Assembly: GCF_023078275.1 (NCBI RefSeq)
Contig: NC_062973.1
Span: 5,982,926 to 6,046,925 of the forward strand
From: Leguminivora glycinivorella
Lineage: Eukaryota > Arthropoda > Insecta > Lepidoptera > Tortricidae
Direction: 5' to 3'
Length of the DNA: 64,000 nt
Shown here piece by piece: positions 42,542-54,084 of this stretch (its first letter is position 1; each line of letters starts with the position of its first letter). Made by a program: the position numbers and the translations under genes. A model generated the notes under the pieces. That model saw only the letters and a list, made by a program, of their open reading frames with translations. It was not told where the DNA came from and did not search any database.

Positions 42542-43297
42542 TAAACTATTATCAAAATTGAACGAAACTCCCCAATTTCAATATGACAATGGGAAGGTGG
42601 GGAAAATCAGGAGCCGACATAGTGTGGTCACCCTACTTGATACATTTGTATGAGAAAAGTTATGTCTGAATATCTTTAAAACCAGACAACGAATATAAAA
42701 TATTAGATGGTGGATATTTAGTAAAAATTTTTACTAAATGTTGAAGTACTTTCGAGTGTCTTAGGTGCTACAAATCGTAAGATATTTACATTTTTAACTT
42801 TCTCAAAACGTGTGGACTGAGTGAGCACTTACAAAAATTTATTATAAAAAAACCTGACACGTTAGTGGTTCGTTTTGTATTTTACAAATTCCCATTTCAC
42901 TTTTACTAAACTATACACATATAATAGCGGTCTAAATCTTATGTTTTTCATCAAAATTCGGCTTTTCAAAAGTGTGTGGATTGAGTGAGCATAAGAAACT
43001 ATTTGTAAAAAATTTAATACGTCACTAGGTGATCTAATATTTATAGAGGTAGGTTGGCCTATTTTTTACTAAATGTTAGTATATAAATATTATATGTTAA
43101 ATGAATATATTCACTGTTTTCGTTGGTAGTTTGTGAGAACTGAGTGAGCACATGTTAATGGCTGTATCTTTTGATTTATCTTTTTACAAATTCAGAGATT
43201 CGTTTTACAATTGTTTTAGAACTTTTACTAAATGATCAGCATATTTTTTTTTATTTTCGGAAGGTGCTCACTCAATCCACATACACACGATTTTATT

Positions 43298-45843
43298 TTA
43301 TACAACTTCATTTCAAATTGACAAGACTTCTGCTATGAGTAGTGATGTGCCGTTCTCGGTTATTTATCCGATTTGTATAGCGAATATTTCCCGAGATGCA
43401 ACTTTTCCCATACAAATCGGGTAAATTATTGAGAACGGAACATCGCTAGCCATGAGTGTTACTTAGTACGTCTATTGTATTATAGTTAAGAGCCATACTT
43501 GCCCCATACACCTTCCGTTCTCACTACAAAATTGCAATTGTGCTTGAACTGTCTCTGTGCCGTGTTGTGCAAATGTGCAGTGCCAACTCCGCATAAACTT
43601 TCTATTACGTTCTCTCGGCAAGCAAATTAGACTTGTTTTCTGCTGTAAAACTATTCAACTATAGCCCACAGAGCCCACTACAATGTATAATCCACATGTA
43701 AAAAGTTTTAAAATCTAACTTAGGTATGTATATACACATAATAAGTACCAGTATTATATTTTGTTAAGTCTGAGATTTTTCTTGTATTTTTACATATATT
43801 TAACCATGATTACCATTAAGACGTAAGCAGTGGGCCAGCGTAAAAAGCCTCTTCTTACAAACATACCTAGTCTCTTTCTTTGTGTCTGGATATTACTAGG
43901 TATATTATAGACTTGGACTTATATTTTGTACTACTTATTTTTTTTAATGTTAATTTTCCTATAAATTATAATCAATTACTGAATGAATAAACCTTTATTT
44001 CGAACTCTAGTCCATAGTTTGTTATGGAATATACTCGTACCTCTACATAAAACTAGGTTAGTAAACCAAATAACTATGTATATATTATTCTGAGCTATAG
44101 GTATTGATTAACGTGCTACGAAATAGGTCACCTATTTCCCTATTTATAGTACCTAAAACGAGCAACAGCCCGTTTGATAACCCAGTGCGTTAAGATATCA
44201 GACACTAGACAGTCAAATCTGTCTATCCAAATCTGTCATACTCAGAATTCTGTTGGTACTTTTCCTGACTCGGCTTAACATCGTGACAATATTCTTGAGC
44301 AGTATGGCTTGAAACCGGCCGTGCGAACCTCGACGGACATACTCGCGGCATTACACCACTTAGGTAGTCCCAACAACATCCTGAATGCATTATTAATATC
44401 ATTAAATGAACATCGAGAAGGGCGTTAAAGGTTAAAGGCTCTTTTAGTACCTGCACTTAATCCACAGTCTGCCCGAACTTCGATAGAATGAATAAACAGT
44501 ACAACTTTGACATGTGCGTAAAATCGAGCAAACCTATTTACGCTACGTATTTGACCTAACCGCCAACGCCCTGCCGGGATCCCAGGCTCAATCTAGGACA
44601 TCTAGGTCATCACTTAGGTCATTTGTTATGACCCAAATATTTTATCAATATTTAAATGGAAGTATCCTGACTGGCTGATTGATTCATCAACGTAGAGCCG
44701 AAACTACAAATGCTAGAGAGTTAAAATTTGCACACTAGTTTACGAGTACATTCTTAAAGAAATATTCTACCCCTAAGGCCGTTAAAAAAGTGATGCAAAT
44801 TTGTATAGGGATCAAATTTTATTTTAAGTACCTAGTACCTACGTATATAAATAAAACTATTCTAAATTAATTTGTTCACATCGGGAAATAAATTTATTTT
44901 AGGAAACAAATCCAAGCGAACTAAGTCGTAAGCAACAGGCAGCACTAATAAATTAACATTTGAAAAATAACGGATGGGTTGGAACATTTAAAAGTTTGTA
45001 ATGAATCTATTTTTGCTGGATAAGCAAACTGTAAAAGGAAATTTCGCTACCATCATGGCCGGTAAGCAAATCCTTTAGGATTCGCTTTAGCGAACGAAAA
45101 AATTAAAAACCATAAAACGTGTTAGTGTAGTCCGTTTTCGTGATTGCCGTAACCTGTTGCTTTGATATGTTGTTTGTTAATCTCGGGGGACTCGAGAGGT
45201 AATGGGTTTAGAAATGGGCGTTAATTGGGCGGGTGTGTCGTAACGGTGAGGCTAGTGCTGGTCTGACTTTGTAACGGGAACGTTCTGGGAATGTTCCCGA
45301 TGATAAAGATATTATACTTAGTTTTGAGGTTGGGCTACAAAAGTATTAAGTACTAATTTTCTGTATTTGTAGTTTGTATGTTAATATAATACGAGTTTTC
45401 TACAATAATTAAGTAAATAAATTTCATTCATACATAGCGACTAGCGTTCAAATTTTTTTATAATTTCTTATGCGCAGGTTTTGCTATGCTAATGGAAAAA
45501 AATAAATGAAATTAATCAAATTAAAAAAAAAACAATTTGGTGCACCTGAGGACGTAGATCTACTTATTTTCTTTTTTTTAATGCCAATTATGGACTAGAT
45601 TGTAATCACGACGTTTACTGCGTGGAATAATGATGATATAATATAAATAATAAAACAAAACTACCGTGTATCTATCTTCAGGTTTGTCCAATATGAACAC
45701 AAATTTAATATTAGGTATGAGCAAAAATCCTTGATAAAACATTTACGTTCGCGTGCGTAGCTCTAAACAACGTGCCTACATATATATACCACAGTCTAAA
45801 ATTAGCACAATCTCGGGACCGTCAAATCATCATCGTGGCCCAT
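43298..45843. other. Tusp: Intron sequence with few recognisable repeats
   Basis: 44665-44790 resembles 480-600 (repeat phrase 'CAACGTAGAGCCGAAAC'). A local inverted pair CGTTCTC..GGT/AC..GAGAACGG is at 43350-43445 (TGTGCCGTTCTCGG.., ..GAGAACGGAACATCG), a ~95-bp MITE-like hairpin. No gene. Confidence 0.45.
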
Positions 45844-46360
45844 CACTACTCGGGGATGGGATCACGTGATATCTGGTTAATTGGCAATTTGACTTCGATC
45901 TCCGGCGCAGGACGCTCCACGTGACTGCTAATTGCCCTTACTTCCTCTTTGTACTCATACGGCTCATACAGCTGTATGAGTAGAAATTTATTGGTAAAAT
46001 AATATAGCTGTGCATGACCGTGTGTCGTAAAACTTGTAAATGTATGGTTGCATAGGGCTATCTGAAGAAATAATGATGACAGATTTATCATTAAAATTCC
46101 CACCTTGGGAACGTGGAACACGGCTAGTACTGTACCATTACCGGGAAACTTTATCTACTTAATCTCGGGAATATCCCTAATAAAAGGAAATTTCCCTTTA
46201 TAGTATAGGGAACTTTCCTAGGAACGGCCCATCACTAGTTCGGGATTGGGATCACGTAATATCTGGCTAATTGGCAATTTCGCTTCGATCTCCGGCGCAG
46301 GACGCACGACTGCTAATTTCCCTAGCTTCCTCTTCGTAATCTCCATACGGCTGTATGAGC
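45844..46360. repeat. ~135-bp segment present twice in direct order
   Basis: 45844-45985 and 46228-46360 share 'GGGATTGGGATCACGT', 'ATATCTGGYTAATTGGCAAT', 'TTCGATCTCCGGCGCAGGAC' and 'CGGCTGTATGAG'. Both follow GGCCCATCACTA. The minus-strand open frame over the first copy (45846-46121) has no recognisable protein and is not preserved in the second. Confidence 0.8.
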
Positions 46361-47430
46361 TAAGAATTATCGTATGAGAGATACATTAAGAGGATATCTT
46401 AGGACCGATACTCCGTACAAACGTTCTATACGTTTTCCTTTCTGCATATTGGCATTATGGAAAATGTTTAACTTGATTTTACGATAGGTATGCCTTTTCT
46501 TCTGATTCTTTTATTATAATAATATAAGAGAGTTTGCTTTTAAAACATTTAAGTAAACGATTTCCTTAGGTGCCAACTGTAGGACGTTACTTTTCTCACA
46601 GTGACTAAGTCTTGCTTAGGTAGGTATAGGTATTAAGTACAAAACTCGTTATCTAATTTATTTATTTATTTGGAGATCCAACAGCTATGACATAAGTATA
46701 TAAGACAGTAGATACGGGAGGAACTCACTGGTAGTAGTAATAATCATAATATATCATATAATAAAGACGATAATTCGTTAGTTTTGACTGACTTTTATGA
46801 GTCTTCATCTCAGTAGCAGCATCAGTCATCATAAACATCTTAAAATGTAACTTTTATTTTCTTTGGATATTCCTCGCTTGATAGGATACAGTTGTAAATA
46901 TTGAGTTCACCAATTTACCAAAATGACCTAGCACTGCACTAAACTGACCATTTAATTTGGAGCCTCCAATCCGTATCATTGTTACGACTTTAAGGGTCTT
47001 CCTTCACCGTCGTTTTGTGAAATGCTGTTTTGGGAATTACAGTTCTACCTCGAACATTGGAATCCTGAAATTGTCTGTCTGTGTCCTTGTCACTCGAATG
47101 CAAGAGCGATAGAGATGGATGTAGCGCTATAGCGCCGGGTTAGGAGTCTCTGGGGAGTCATTGTAATAGCGGGAATCATTCTTACCTACGAGTCGAGTGC
47201 AATCTACTCGAAACTTACTTGTAGGGTAGGAATGAAAACTGTTGCAGTATGTTTAAAATCTTTGTATTGTTTCATTTGTATCATTTCATTTCAATCAAGT
47301 TAGTCTAACATAGTTTACTCGGGACAAAACGAATAGTTTGATGATACTATAAGTATCAAATTAAACTATTTTCTCATAGAAAATATTTTAATTTGTATTT
47401 TTTAAGTAGTCTCACTACTATTATACTATA
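46361..47430. other. Tusp: Unassigned intron sequence
   Basis: A short family M scrap ('AAGAGCGATAGAGATGGAT') is at 47101-47122; nothing else supported. Confidence 0.4.
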
Positions 47431-47580
47431 AACATTAAATAAATGTCATATACAAAGAAAAAATGACCAATGCCTCCAAGTGTTCCAACTTTCCAAGCTG
47501 GATCGAAGCGAAAAAATTCAGCTTGGAACACTTGCAGGCATTGGTCATTTTTTCTTTGTATATGACATTTATTTAATGTT
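47431..47580. mobile_element. Snap-back element, ~57-bp arms
   Basis: AACATTAAATAAATGTCATA..AATGCC and its reverse complement ending ..ATTTATTTAATGTT pair with about two mismatches. The inner parts CCAAGCTG/CAGCTTGG extend the pairing. No gene; young palindromic MITE. Confidence 0.85.
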
Positions 47581-47594
47581 GATACTATAAGTAT

Positions 47595-47736
47595 TAGGGC
47601 CCATTTAGACGGTACGAGAACTCGCATACGAGTTTTTTTTACATTACGGTATTTGATGGCTGTGTAAAATTGTATGTAACCCGTAATGTAACTAAAATCG
47701 CATGCGAGTTCGCACGCCGTCTAAATCAGGCCTTAG
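47595..47736. mobile_element. MITE with GTCTAAAT ends
   Basis: GGCCCATTTAGACGG at the left is mirrored by CCGTCTAAATCAGGCC at the right; GAACTCGCATACGAGTTT and CGCATGCGAGTTCGC are also inverted. A decayed relative is at 14950-15062. Confidence 0.78.
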
Positions 47737-48028
47737 CCTTATCTCTCCTTACCTTAATTAATTAGGCTGCCGGCTACTTTAGATATCGCCTTCAAAAAAC
47801 TATCCCACACACTGGTACCTATTGAGCTTGCGATGAAACGCTATTCCAAAAACAAGGTTTCAAAGAAGTGCAAGTATTGCTTTTAGCACCCGTAAACCAC
47901 TCTTCAAAAATACAGAAAAATCGTATACTTAACTAGTATTTACGAAAGTAAGGATCTTGTTAATTTTGATTTATAACCTTTGCCGCCGAAAGTTTAACTT
48001 GTTCCTAAACTTGACTGTTTTTCCACAG

Positions 48029-48193
48029 GAGGAAGGATGGAAACTGAACCGCAACAACTACTACCAAGAAGGCTGGCTGGCGACGGGCAACGTGCGTGGC
48101 GTCGTCGGCGTGACGTTCACGTCGTCGCACGCGCGACGCCCCCACGAGCTGCCTCAGCGCACCAACTACAACCTGCGTGGGCACAGATCTGAT
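48029..48193 (+). CDS. Tusp: Tusp/TULP4 exon 2
   Basis: 55 codons: EEGWKLNRNNYYQEGWLATG, NVRGVVGVTFTSSHARRPHE, LPQRTNYNLRGHRSD. This is the first part of the conserved WD40-like N-terminal region of TULP4/Tusp. The acceptor is CTGTTTTTCCACAG, the donor GTAAGT at 48194, both phase 0. It joins exon 1 (..PDELPE) and exon 3 (VILVKWNEP..) without loss, as in the family. Its GC and CpG content is much higher than the flanks. Decayed copies of its second half follow in the intron. Confidence 0.94.
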
Positions 48194-48367
48194 GTAAGTT
48201 TAACAGGTCAACGATATCTCCTCGCAACTCATGAGGCCCTGGTACTAGCTCCTTGCAAAATGAGATTCTTTTCTTTTCTCGAGTTTGGCAACAGCAGACT
48301 AACAAACAGCTCTTTTCTGACAGACGAGGCATTTTTGTGATGTGTTTGCCACAGGCTGTGCAATGAT

Positions 48368-48610
48368 CCAATTGCAACCTGCGCAGACACAGATCTGATG
48401 CGATGAGTTTAGATAAGATTCCTTATCTAGGGTTTAATAACATAGTGTTCGTCGTCGGAGTGACTTTCACGTCGCACGAGCTGCCTCAGCGCACCAACTA
48501 CAAGCTGTGCGGCCGACCATCTCCTTGCAACTCATAAGACCCTGGTATTTGCTCTTTGTAAATTCAATTATTGGACAAACAGCTGTTTTGGCAACAGTAG
48601 CCTAGATTAA
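48368..48610 (+). pseudogene. Decayed copies of the end of Tusp exon 2
   Basis: 48368-48405 repeats the exon end and donor side (GCAACCTGCGCAGACACAG then ATCTGATG). 48441-48560 repeats 48096-48260 (GTCGTCGGAGTGACTTTCAC, GAGCTGCCTCAGCGCACCAA, then the intron's 'CTCCTTGCAACTCATAAGAC'). Indels break the frame and the donor is lost. Spacing to the original is about 331 bp, so intron sequence was copied along with the exon. Confidence 0.82.
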
Positions 48611-50621
48611 TATCGTTAGCTTGTCATTCATGAGGTCGGACGAACGTACCTATTTGACGCCTTAATTAGTCCAATCTCAAAATTATTTATTTTCCGATGA
48701 TACGAAATACATTCTCAGTATAAAAGTGAGACGTAATAATTTATGAGCTGTATGTCTACGTGTAAGTATGTTGTGAACTCGTACAATAAGAACTCTGTAT
48801 ATTTATTTGACAGGATGATTAAATTACATTTCGCTCGCTCACATAACATTAAATTATCTCCAAAATTGTTTGTTAGCGAAAAGTTCCTAACAAGAAACTC
48901 AAGAAATATCGTCAACATTCCAAGGTTAAAAAAAGTTGGCTGGAAAACTCATTATGAGTACCATAAAGTACGCTTAATTGTAGAGGAAAGCGAGAAAAGT
49001 AAGGCGCCTTTATTAAACACTTGTTGTAAGTTGTCGCCCGTTGCGGCACGTTATAACATGCCTAGAATTCCAGTTGCTTAAAGGCCATCTAGACGAGATG
49101 TTCAAATTGACATTCGACAATGTCGATTTATTCTTACCACCAATTTTATGACCACATTCTAAGTTCAAACGAGTGGTATTTAAAAATGCGCCTAAACGCG
49201 CAAACTAGCGTGAAAATTTGTCATTTTTGTGTTCGCACCTCTTGATTGACCGGTCAATCGAATCAAGTGGAATCATCGGCGACCCAACTTTATTTTTGCG
49301 CCCATGCGTTCACCTGATTTGCAATTTATTCAAGTTTGCCGAAATATTATCTCGTCTGGACACCCACTTAGAGAAAAGGCTAGTCGAAACCTCTGGCTAT
49401 ATTACTAGTATAGTGGAACGGCGTCTTTTAGTTTGACGTCTAGATTTCATTAAACCAATGAAATTAGTTATCTTGTCAACTTCGAAAGCTTTCTACCGAA
49501 CCGACGAGTTATTTTTCATGTTTATGAGGTTCATTCTTAACCATAAAAATCTAGAAGTTTCCAACGACAGATCACGTACGACATTTTCCACTTTACTATC
49601 TTAAATTATTGCGGAATAGATTACGAGTCTAGATTAGATTTACCAGTAAAATAATCACAATTTGTTTATCTGAATATTTTGCTTGCAAGCCCTCGCCTCG
49701 CGCAGTCAGTGAAAAGCGTGGTCTGTTCTCCCCTTCTTTAAGTGGGTAGCTGAAGCTGTCCGATTCACAAAATATTTATCTATATAACTACCGTGTCTAG
49801 TATGTATAACCTGATCGAGACTTTCATACAACAACTTACTTTTAACAAAGAGTTATATTTATACTGGTGAGGCAAGGAGACGAGATAGAGATTGTGAATG
49901 TATAGGTGTCACTCGCAAACGGGACTGCTTTGTTTCATGAAGTGATGCAGTAAGTAAGGGACAGTTATTGTTCCGTGTGGACATGAGTGTAGTGTAGCGG
50001 ATAACTAACACCTAGTAGGTACCTACGGGTATCGATGGATCTAACAATTCATAATCATTTTGTGGTTGCTGTTACACGTTACTAGTTTGCGAAATTACGA
50101 CAATTTGCCTGTGACATGTTTACTTTTTTGGTTATTTACCTTAGGTAAATACCTTATTATTGTAGTTTCCATGCTTAAATAGCTTGCTTTGAAACTTGAT
50201 GAGGTTGAGGTCATATTTTGCAAGGACCTAATTAATGTTAATTCAGATTTTTCGTTTTATTTTATACCATACATGCGGACAAGCAGCTGAGGAGATAACT
50301 GAGCCCATTTTCTCTTCTGGGACCTAATTTGTCAATTTTTTATTTGTTATCTTTTTACCTAATTACCCCTCTTATTATGCGGAAAACAACAGCTCATACG
50401 TAGGAGCGTATTCATACGTAGGAGCGAAATTAGACCCGATTTTTTACTTATAGTTATTATTATTATTAAATTTACTTAGGTTATTATAGTTTTTAAGTTA
50501 GTTTTGTGGTGGTGGTATTTTTTAGCTTATATTGTAATTGTTAATTTATATTGTAGTGTGTTTGTACTTTGATTTGTATACTGTAGAAGCTATTTTCGTT
50601 TAATAAATGTAATAAGTTCAT

Positions 50622-50740
50622 ATATACATACATACATATAATCACGCCTGTATCCCATAAAGGGATTGGCAGAGCACATGAGCTACTAGGTTTCAGTGCC
50701 ACTCTTTGCAAAAAGGGGTTGAAAGAAATCCAAATTATGA
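50622..50740 (-). repeat. SINE family E, partial copy
   Basis: TACATACATACATATAATCACG, then CCCATAAAGGGATTGGCAG and 'AAAAAGGGGTTGAAAGAAATC'; body cut after that. Confidence 0.8.
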
Positions 50741-50912
50741 TATTCATTCATTGTAGGTATTCAGCATAATGAAAATGTGTTTCATGGGCCTGAGCTGTAA
50801 ATCAGCTCTCATTCGTATGCATGCATGGTTCTGGCAATAGGCGCATTCCTAATACGGACATGTTGTCGCAATGCTGCTTGAATTATATATGTGAATGGGT
50901 CTTTATGTTGCC

Positions 50913-51055
50913 AGGCCCCGTAGCCGAATGGCATTTCTACGACGCGAAACGAAAATGAAACTCCGCGAAAGGTTAGTCTAGCTCTGTCGCGCGAATACGC
51001 AAGAGCGAGAGCGTTTCGTTTCGTGAGCGTTTGTGCATTCGGTTACGCACGCTGT
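50913..51055 (+). mobile_element. MITE, family M, copy 5
   Basis: GGCCCCGTAGCCGAATGGCA, 'TAGCTCTGTCGCGCGAATACG' and GTGAGCGTTTGTGCATTCGG; right end diverged (TTACGCACGC). Confidence 0.8.
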
Positions 51056-52039
51056 TACGAAAACATGTGCGATTAGTACACCTACTGCATGTACAGCCAA
51101 CAACATTATTGTTTTGGAACCTTTGCATACAATCTTCTACCACAGAATAAGTAGATGAAAGAGAAACAATTTTCATAATACAATGTTATTGAAAGATAAA
51201 AAATTTAGAAGGATATCCGCTTACTTTAATCGCAAAACAACGCTGCCTGTCTTTGTGCTCAACTCCTAAATTGATGCGATATTGTTCATCTTGAAAATAA
51301 TAGAAAAAGTAAAAGTTTAATCTCGATCAATATCCCGGCCGATTTAAGTCTAGTGGAACTAACCGTGATTCTTTCTAAGTTTCATACATTGTCCTTCATA
51401 GAATTCTGATGATAACTCACCTTGAAGCTTAAGACGATACGGTAGGGGTCAATTCTCCATACAAACGCTCTCGAGTATTTCCTCCCTGGTTTTTGAAGAT
51501 AGAGCAATGATTTGTTTCAACACAGATTGTTATTATTGTATTTTTATCTATGTCGGCCCGTTTTGATTTTTTTGATATTCTGCTTTTTAAAGACTCTAGA
51601 GTAAATCAAAAATTTCCAAAAACGGCCTTTTTCATTGTGGCGCAAAAAAAGGTGTGATACTCAAGATTGGTAACAATTAACCAAAAAAGCTAAACGGTCC
51701 GACATAGATTATTTCATTGTTATTCAGATTCTTAAATTTCGTTCCGATTGATTAAGTTTTGAAGGAGGAAAGAGTCGAGAGCGGAACCTCGATTTTAAAG
51801 ATTTTTTTTAAATATCTTTTGACTGAGTTGTCCTTAATGGACAATTTTTTTTCGATAAATCTAGTTAATAACACTTGTATATTTAACTAAAATTCCTAAG
51901 TTGAAAGGGGGGCTCCTTTCCACTTTAGCATTTTCGCTACCGTATCCTCTTAACAGATTCTGTAAGGCTAAGGACTGAGCGGCCACTCAATAGTGCAAGT
52001 AGGCTACTATCCGATTAATCAAATAAATTTTTCTTTATC
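51056..52039. other. Tusp: Unassigned intron sequence
   Basis: No supported feature; likely decayed repeats. Confidence 0.35.
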
Positions 52040-52225
52040 TTTAAATTTATCTTTAAGGTCAAAACGGTTTGCTATGTTTAGAAGTACATGAAAATTTGAT
52101 GTAATGAAGTCACGGTCAACTTATTACCTTTATAAAACTAAATAGATATTGACCTTAAAATTTAACTACTTTTTCTTCTCTTATAATTTTCTGGTTCTTT
52201 ATTTCGTGCATGATGAAAATTAATT
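52040..52225 (+). repeat. Dispersed repeat, family I, copy 3
   Basis: 'AATGAAGTCACGGTCAACTT' and 'TTCTTTATTTCGTGCATG' in the order of 21058-21290, more diverged. Confidence 0.65.
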
Positions 52226-52773
52226 TATTTAAGATCAGGCAAGAACCCTACTGATACCAATATAAACTTCGTCAAGTCAACTAAGCATGATTTAAATTTA
52301 AATTTAATTTTAGTTTAGAATACCTATACTGTTAATGTTAGTGTAGTGTTAAGTATTTTATAACCCATATGTTTTAGTGAGAACTTTTAAGGGGGTAGAT
52401 GTATGTTTACCTATACCCACTCGAATGTTATGTTTTATGTACATTTATTCCTGTTTGTTTCTCCAATAAAGAAAATAAAATAAAATAAAATAAGTGAACC
52501 TCTAATCCCGTTTAACATTTGCCAGGCGAGCGTTCGCACTATATCCACTATAGTACCACTCGGAGCCTAGGGCACTTTTCAATTTAGCCCAAGTATTGAA
52601 AGCGTCAAAATTGTGTTCTCTAGACGCCCCGGCGGGCCTAGAATCGGGAATGCCGGCACGTCCGCCCGGCACGGAATACCTCCCTTCATTTTCCCGCCCG
52701 CGATAACATTTACTCCATTTCGTAAATTATGTATGATTACAACTAGGGAAGAAATCAAATTATTTTATTGAAT

Positions 52774-52951
52774 ACTAGCTTTTGGCCGCGGCTTCGCTCG
52801 CGTCAGTAGACAAAAAGTAGCCTATGTCACTCTGCAGCCCTTCAACTATCTCCACTTAAAAAATCACGTCAATTTGTAGCTCCGATTGGCCGTGAAAGAC
52901 GGACAAACAAACAGACACACACACTTTCCCATTTATAATATTAGTATGGAT
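52774..52951 (+). repeat. Dispersed short element, family A, copy 6
   Basis: ACTAGCTTTTGGCCGCGGCT to ATATTAGTATGGAT, full length. It is directly followed by the reversed family J repeat. Confidence 0.88.
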
Positions 52952-52965
52952 TTTTTGATTTGTTC

Positions 52966-53826
52966 TTTTTAGGGTTCCGTACCAAAAAGGTACAACAGGA
53001 ACCCTTATGGTGCGACTCTGTCCGTCTGTCTGTCCGTCTGTCACATTCCTAAATATCTCAAGAACTACTAATGCTATCAACTTGAAATTTGGAATAGTTG
53101 TGAACATTGTAAACCTCTACAAATAGAAAGTATAATTTTTTTAAATATTTTTATTTTAATTGTAGAAAATGGCCAAAATGAAAGGGGGGCAAACTGTAAA
53201 TTTCAAGTTACTAGGTCAAGTGGGGTATCGTTGGAAAGAGATCAAATTGAACGTAAATAAGCTATTTTTTATAATTTTTTTGTGGAAAAAAAAGAATTTT
53301 GAAGGAAAATGTAAAAAAAAATACCGTTCCCCCCCTTATCTTCGAAGTTTACCAACGAAAAATTATGAAAATTTTAGTAAACATTGGTTTTATGCTATAT
53401 ATTACAGGAAAAATATAATCGTGTTTGTATAATCGTGTTTGTATTTTGAATACTTTTTTTTTAATTCACAAAAAACTTTTCAGATTTTTACTTTCAATTT
53501 ACCCACCCTTGCGGATGTATATCGTACTTCAAATTAATACGAGATGTTACGTAAACCATCTTCTGTCCAATAAAGTAAAAACTGTTTAAATCGGTTAACA
53601 TTATAAAGAATTATCCCTGAAAAACCAGGTCGCGCAAATTAGTTAGCAAATTGACCGGGAGATGGCGCTATACACTATAATACTCATTAGTGCCTATACT
53701 TTTGTCTTCTAGTCAAGTCATTAGAGTTATATGAAAATATGAGATTATTTTTACTAGGTAGTTTGAAAGAAAGTTTGTACGGAACCCTCGGTGGGCGAGT
53801 CCGACTCGCACTTGGCCGGTTTTTTT
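52966..53826 (-). repeat. Family J repeat, minus copy
   Basis: TTTTTAGGGTTCCGTACC at the left (with a GGTTCC..GGAACCC mini-hairpin), CTGTCCGTCTGTCTGTCCG, and 'GAGTCCGACTCGCACTTGGC' plus CGG at the right. About the same length as 27390-28260 without its SINE. Confidence 0.8.
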
Positions 53827-53853
53827 AAGTAGTCACACTAGTCACTACTATAT

Positions 53854-54084
53854 ATAAATTGAAATAGATATCATACACGAATGAAAAAACGACAAGGCCC
53901 ACTGGTGGCCGAGCCGGGAATCAAACCCGGGTCTTATCAGAGATAACATACCTACACTAGAGAAAATTCGTCGGGTACCACGGCGGGCGGGTGGTCTAGT
54001 GGTAAAGACGTAAGCCGCGTCGCGCTCGGCCACCGGTGGGCCTTGTCGTTTTTTCTTTCGTGTATGATATCTATTTCAATTTAT
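53854..54084. mobile_element. 231-bp palindromic element with tRNA-like pieces
   Basis: The 61-bp arms (53854-53914, 54024-54084) pair with about two mismatches. Just inside the left arm, on the minus strand, is a B-box-like GGGTTTGATTCCCGGC. Before the right arm, on the plus strand, is an A-box-like GGTGGTCTAGTGGTAAAGACG. They do not form one tRNA in either direction. Confidence 0.8.

Larger units (their letters stand above)
40108..43288. mobile_element. Foldback/Mutator-like element with ~743-bp arms
   Basis: Two long arms are near-identical inverted copies. The left arm is 40108-40772 plus 42172-42251, 745 bp, split by a hAT insertion; the right arm is 42547-43288, 742 bp. Both ends read GTGTGTxTGTGGATTGAGTG. 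The 9-bp duplication GATTTTATT flanks the whole (40099-40107, 43289-43297). Within each arm TGCTCACTCARTYCNCAC recurs about every 162 bp (40244, 40405, 40569) with an inverted copy at the tip. The ~295-bp middle (42252-42546) has no gene. Long arms of subrepeats plus a 9-bp duplication fit foldback or Mutator-like elements. Confidence 0.9.
18323..48028 (+). other. Tusp: First intron of Tusp, 29.7 kb
   Basis: Bounded by GTGAGT and TTTTTCCACAG, with phase 0 on both sides. No other host exon was recognised. Nearly all recognisable content is transposon-derived. Long first introns often hold enhancers, but I see no specific regulatory site I can support. Confidence 0.85.

Noticed and set aside
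45846..46121. A 91-codon minus-strand frame with a hydrophobic start
   Set aside because: No known similarity, and the frame is not kept in the second copy of the duplicated segment at 46228-46360.
47957..48340. A 127-codon gene around Tusp exon 2
   Set aside because: Only 48029-48193 matches Tusp; both edges are good splice sites, so the rest is intron reading.
48743..49081. A 112-codon plus-strand frame in Tusp intron 2
   Set aside because: No recognised family, lies within an intron, AT-rich composition like its surroundings, no support for expression.
53169..53432. An 87-codon lysine-rich frame
   Set aside because: It lies inside the reversed family J repeat, is low-complexity A-rich sequence, and is not kept in the other copy.
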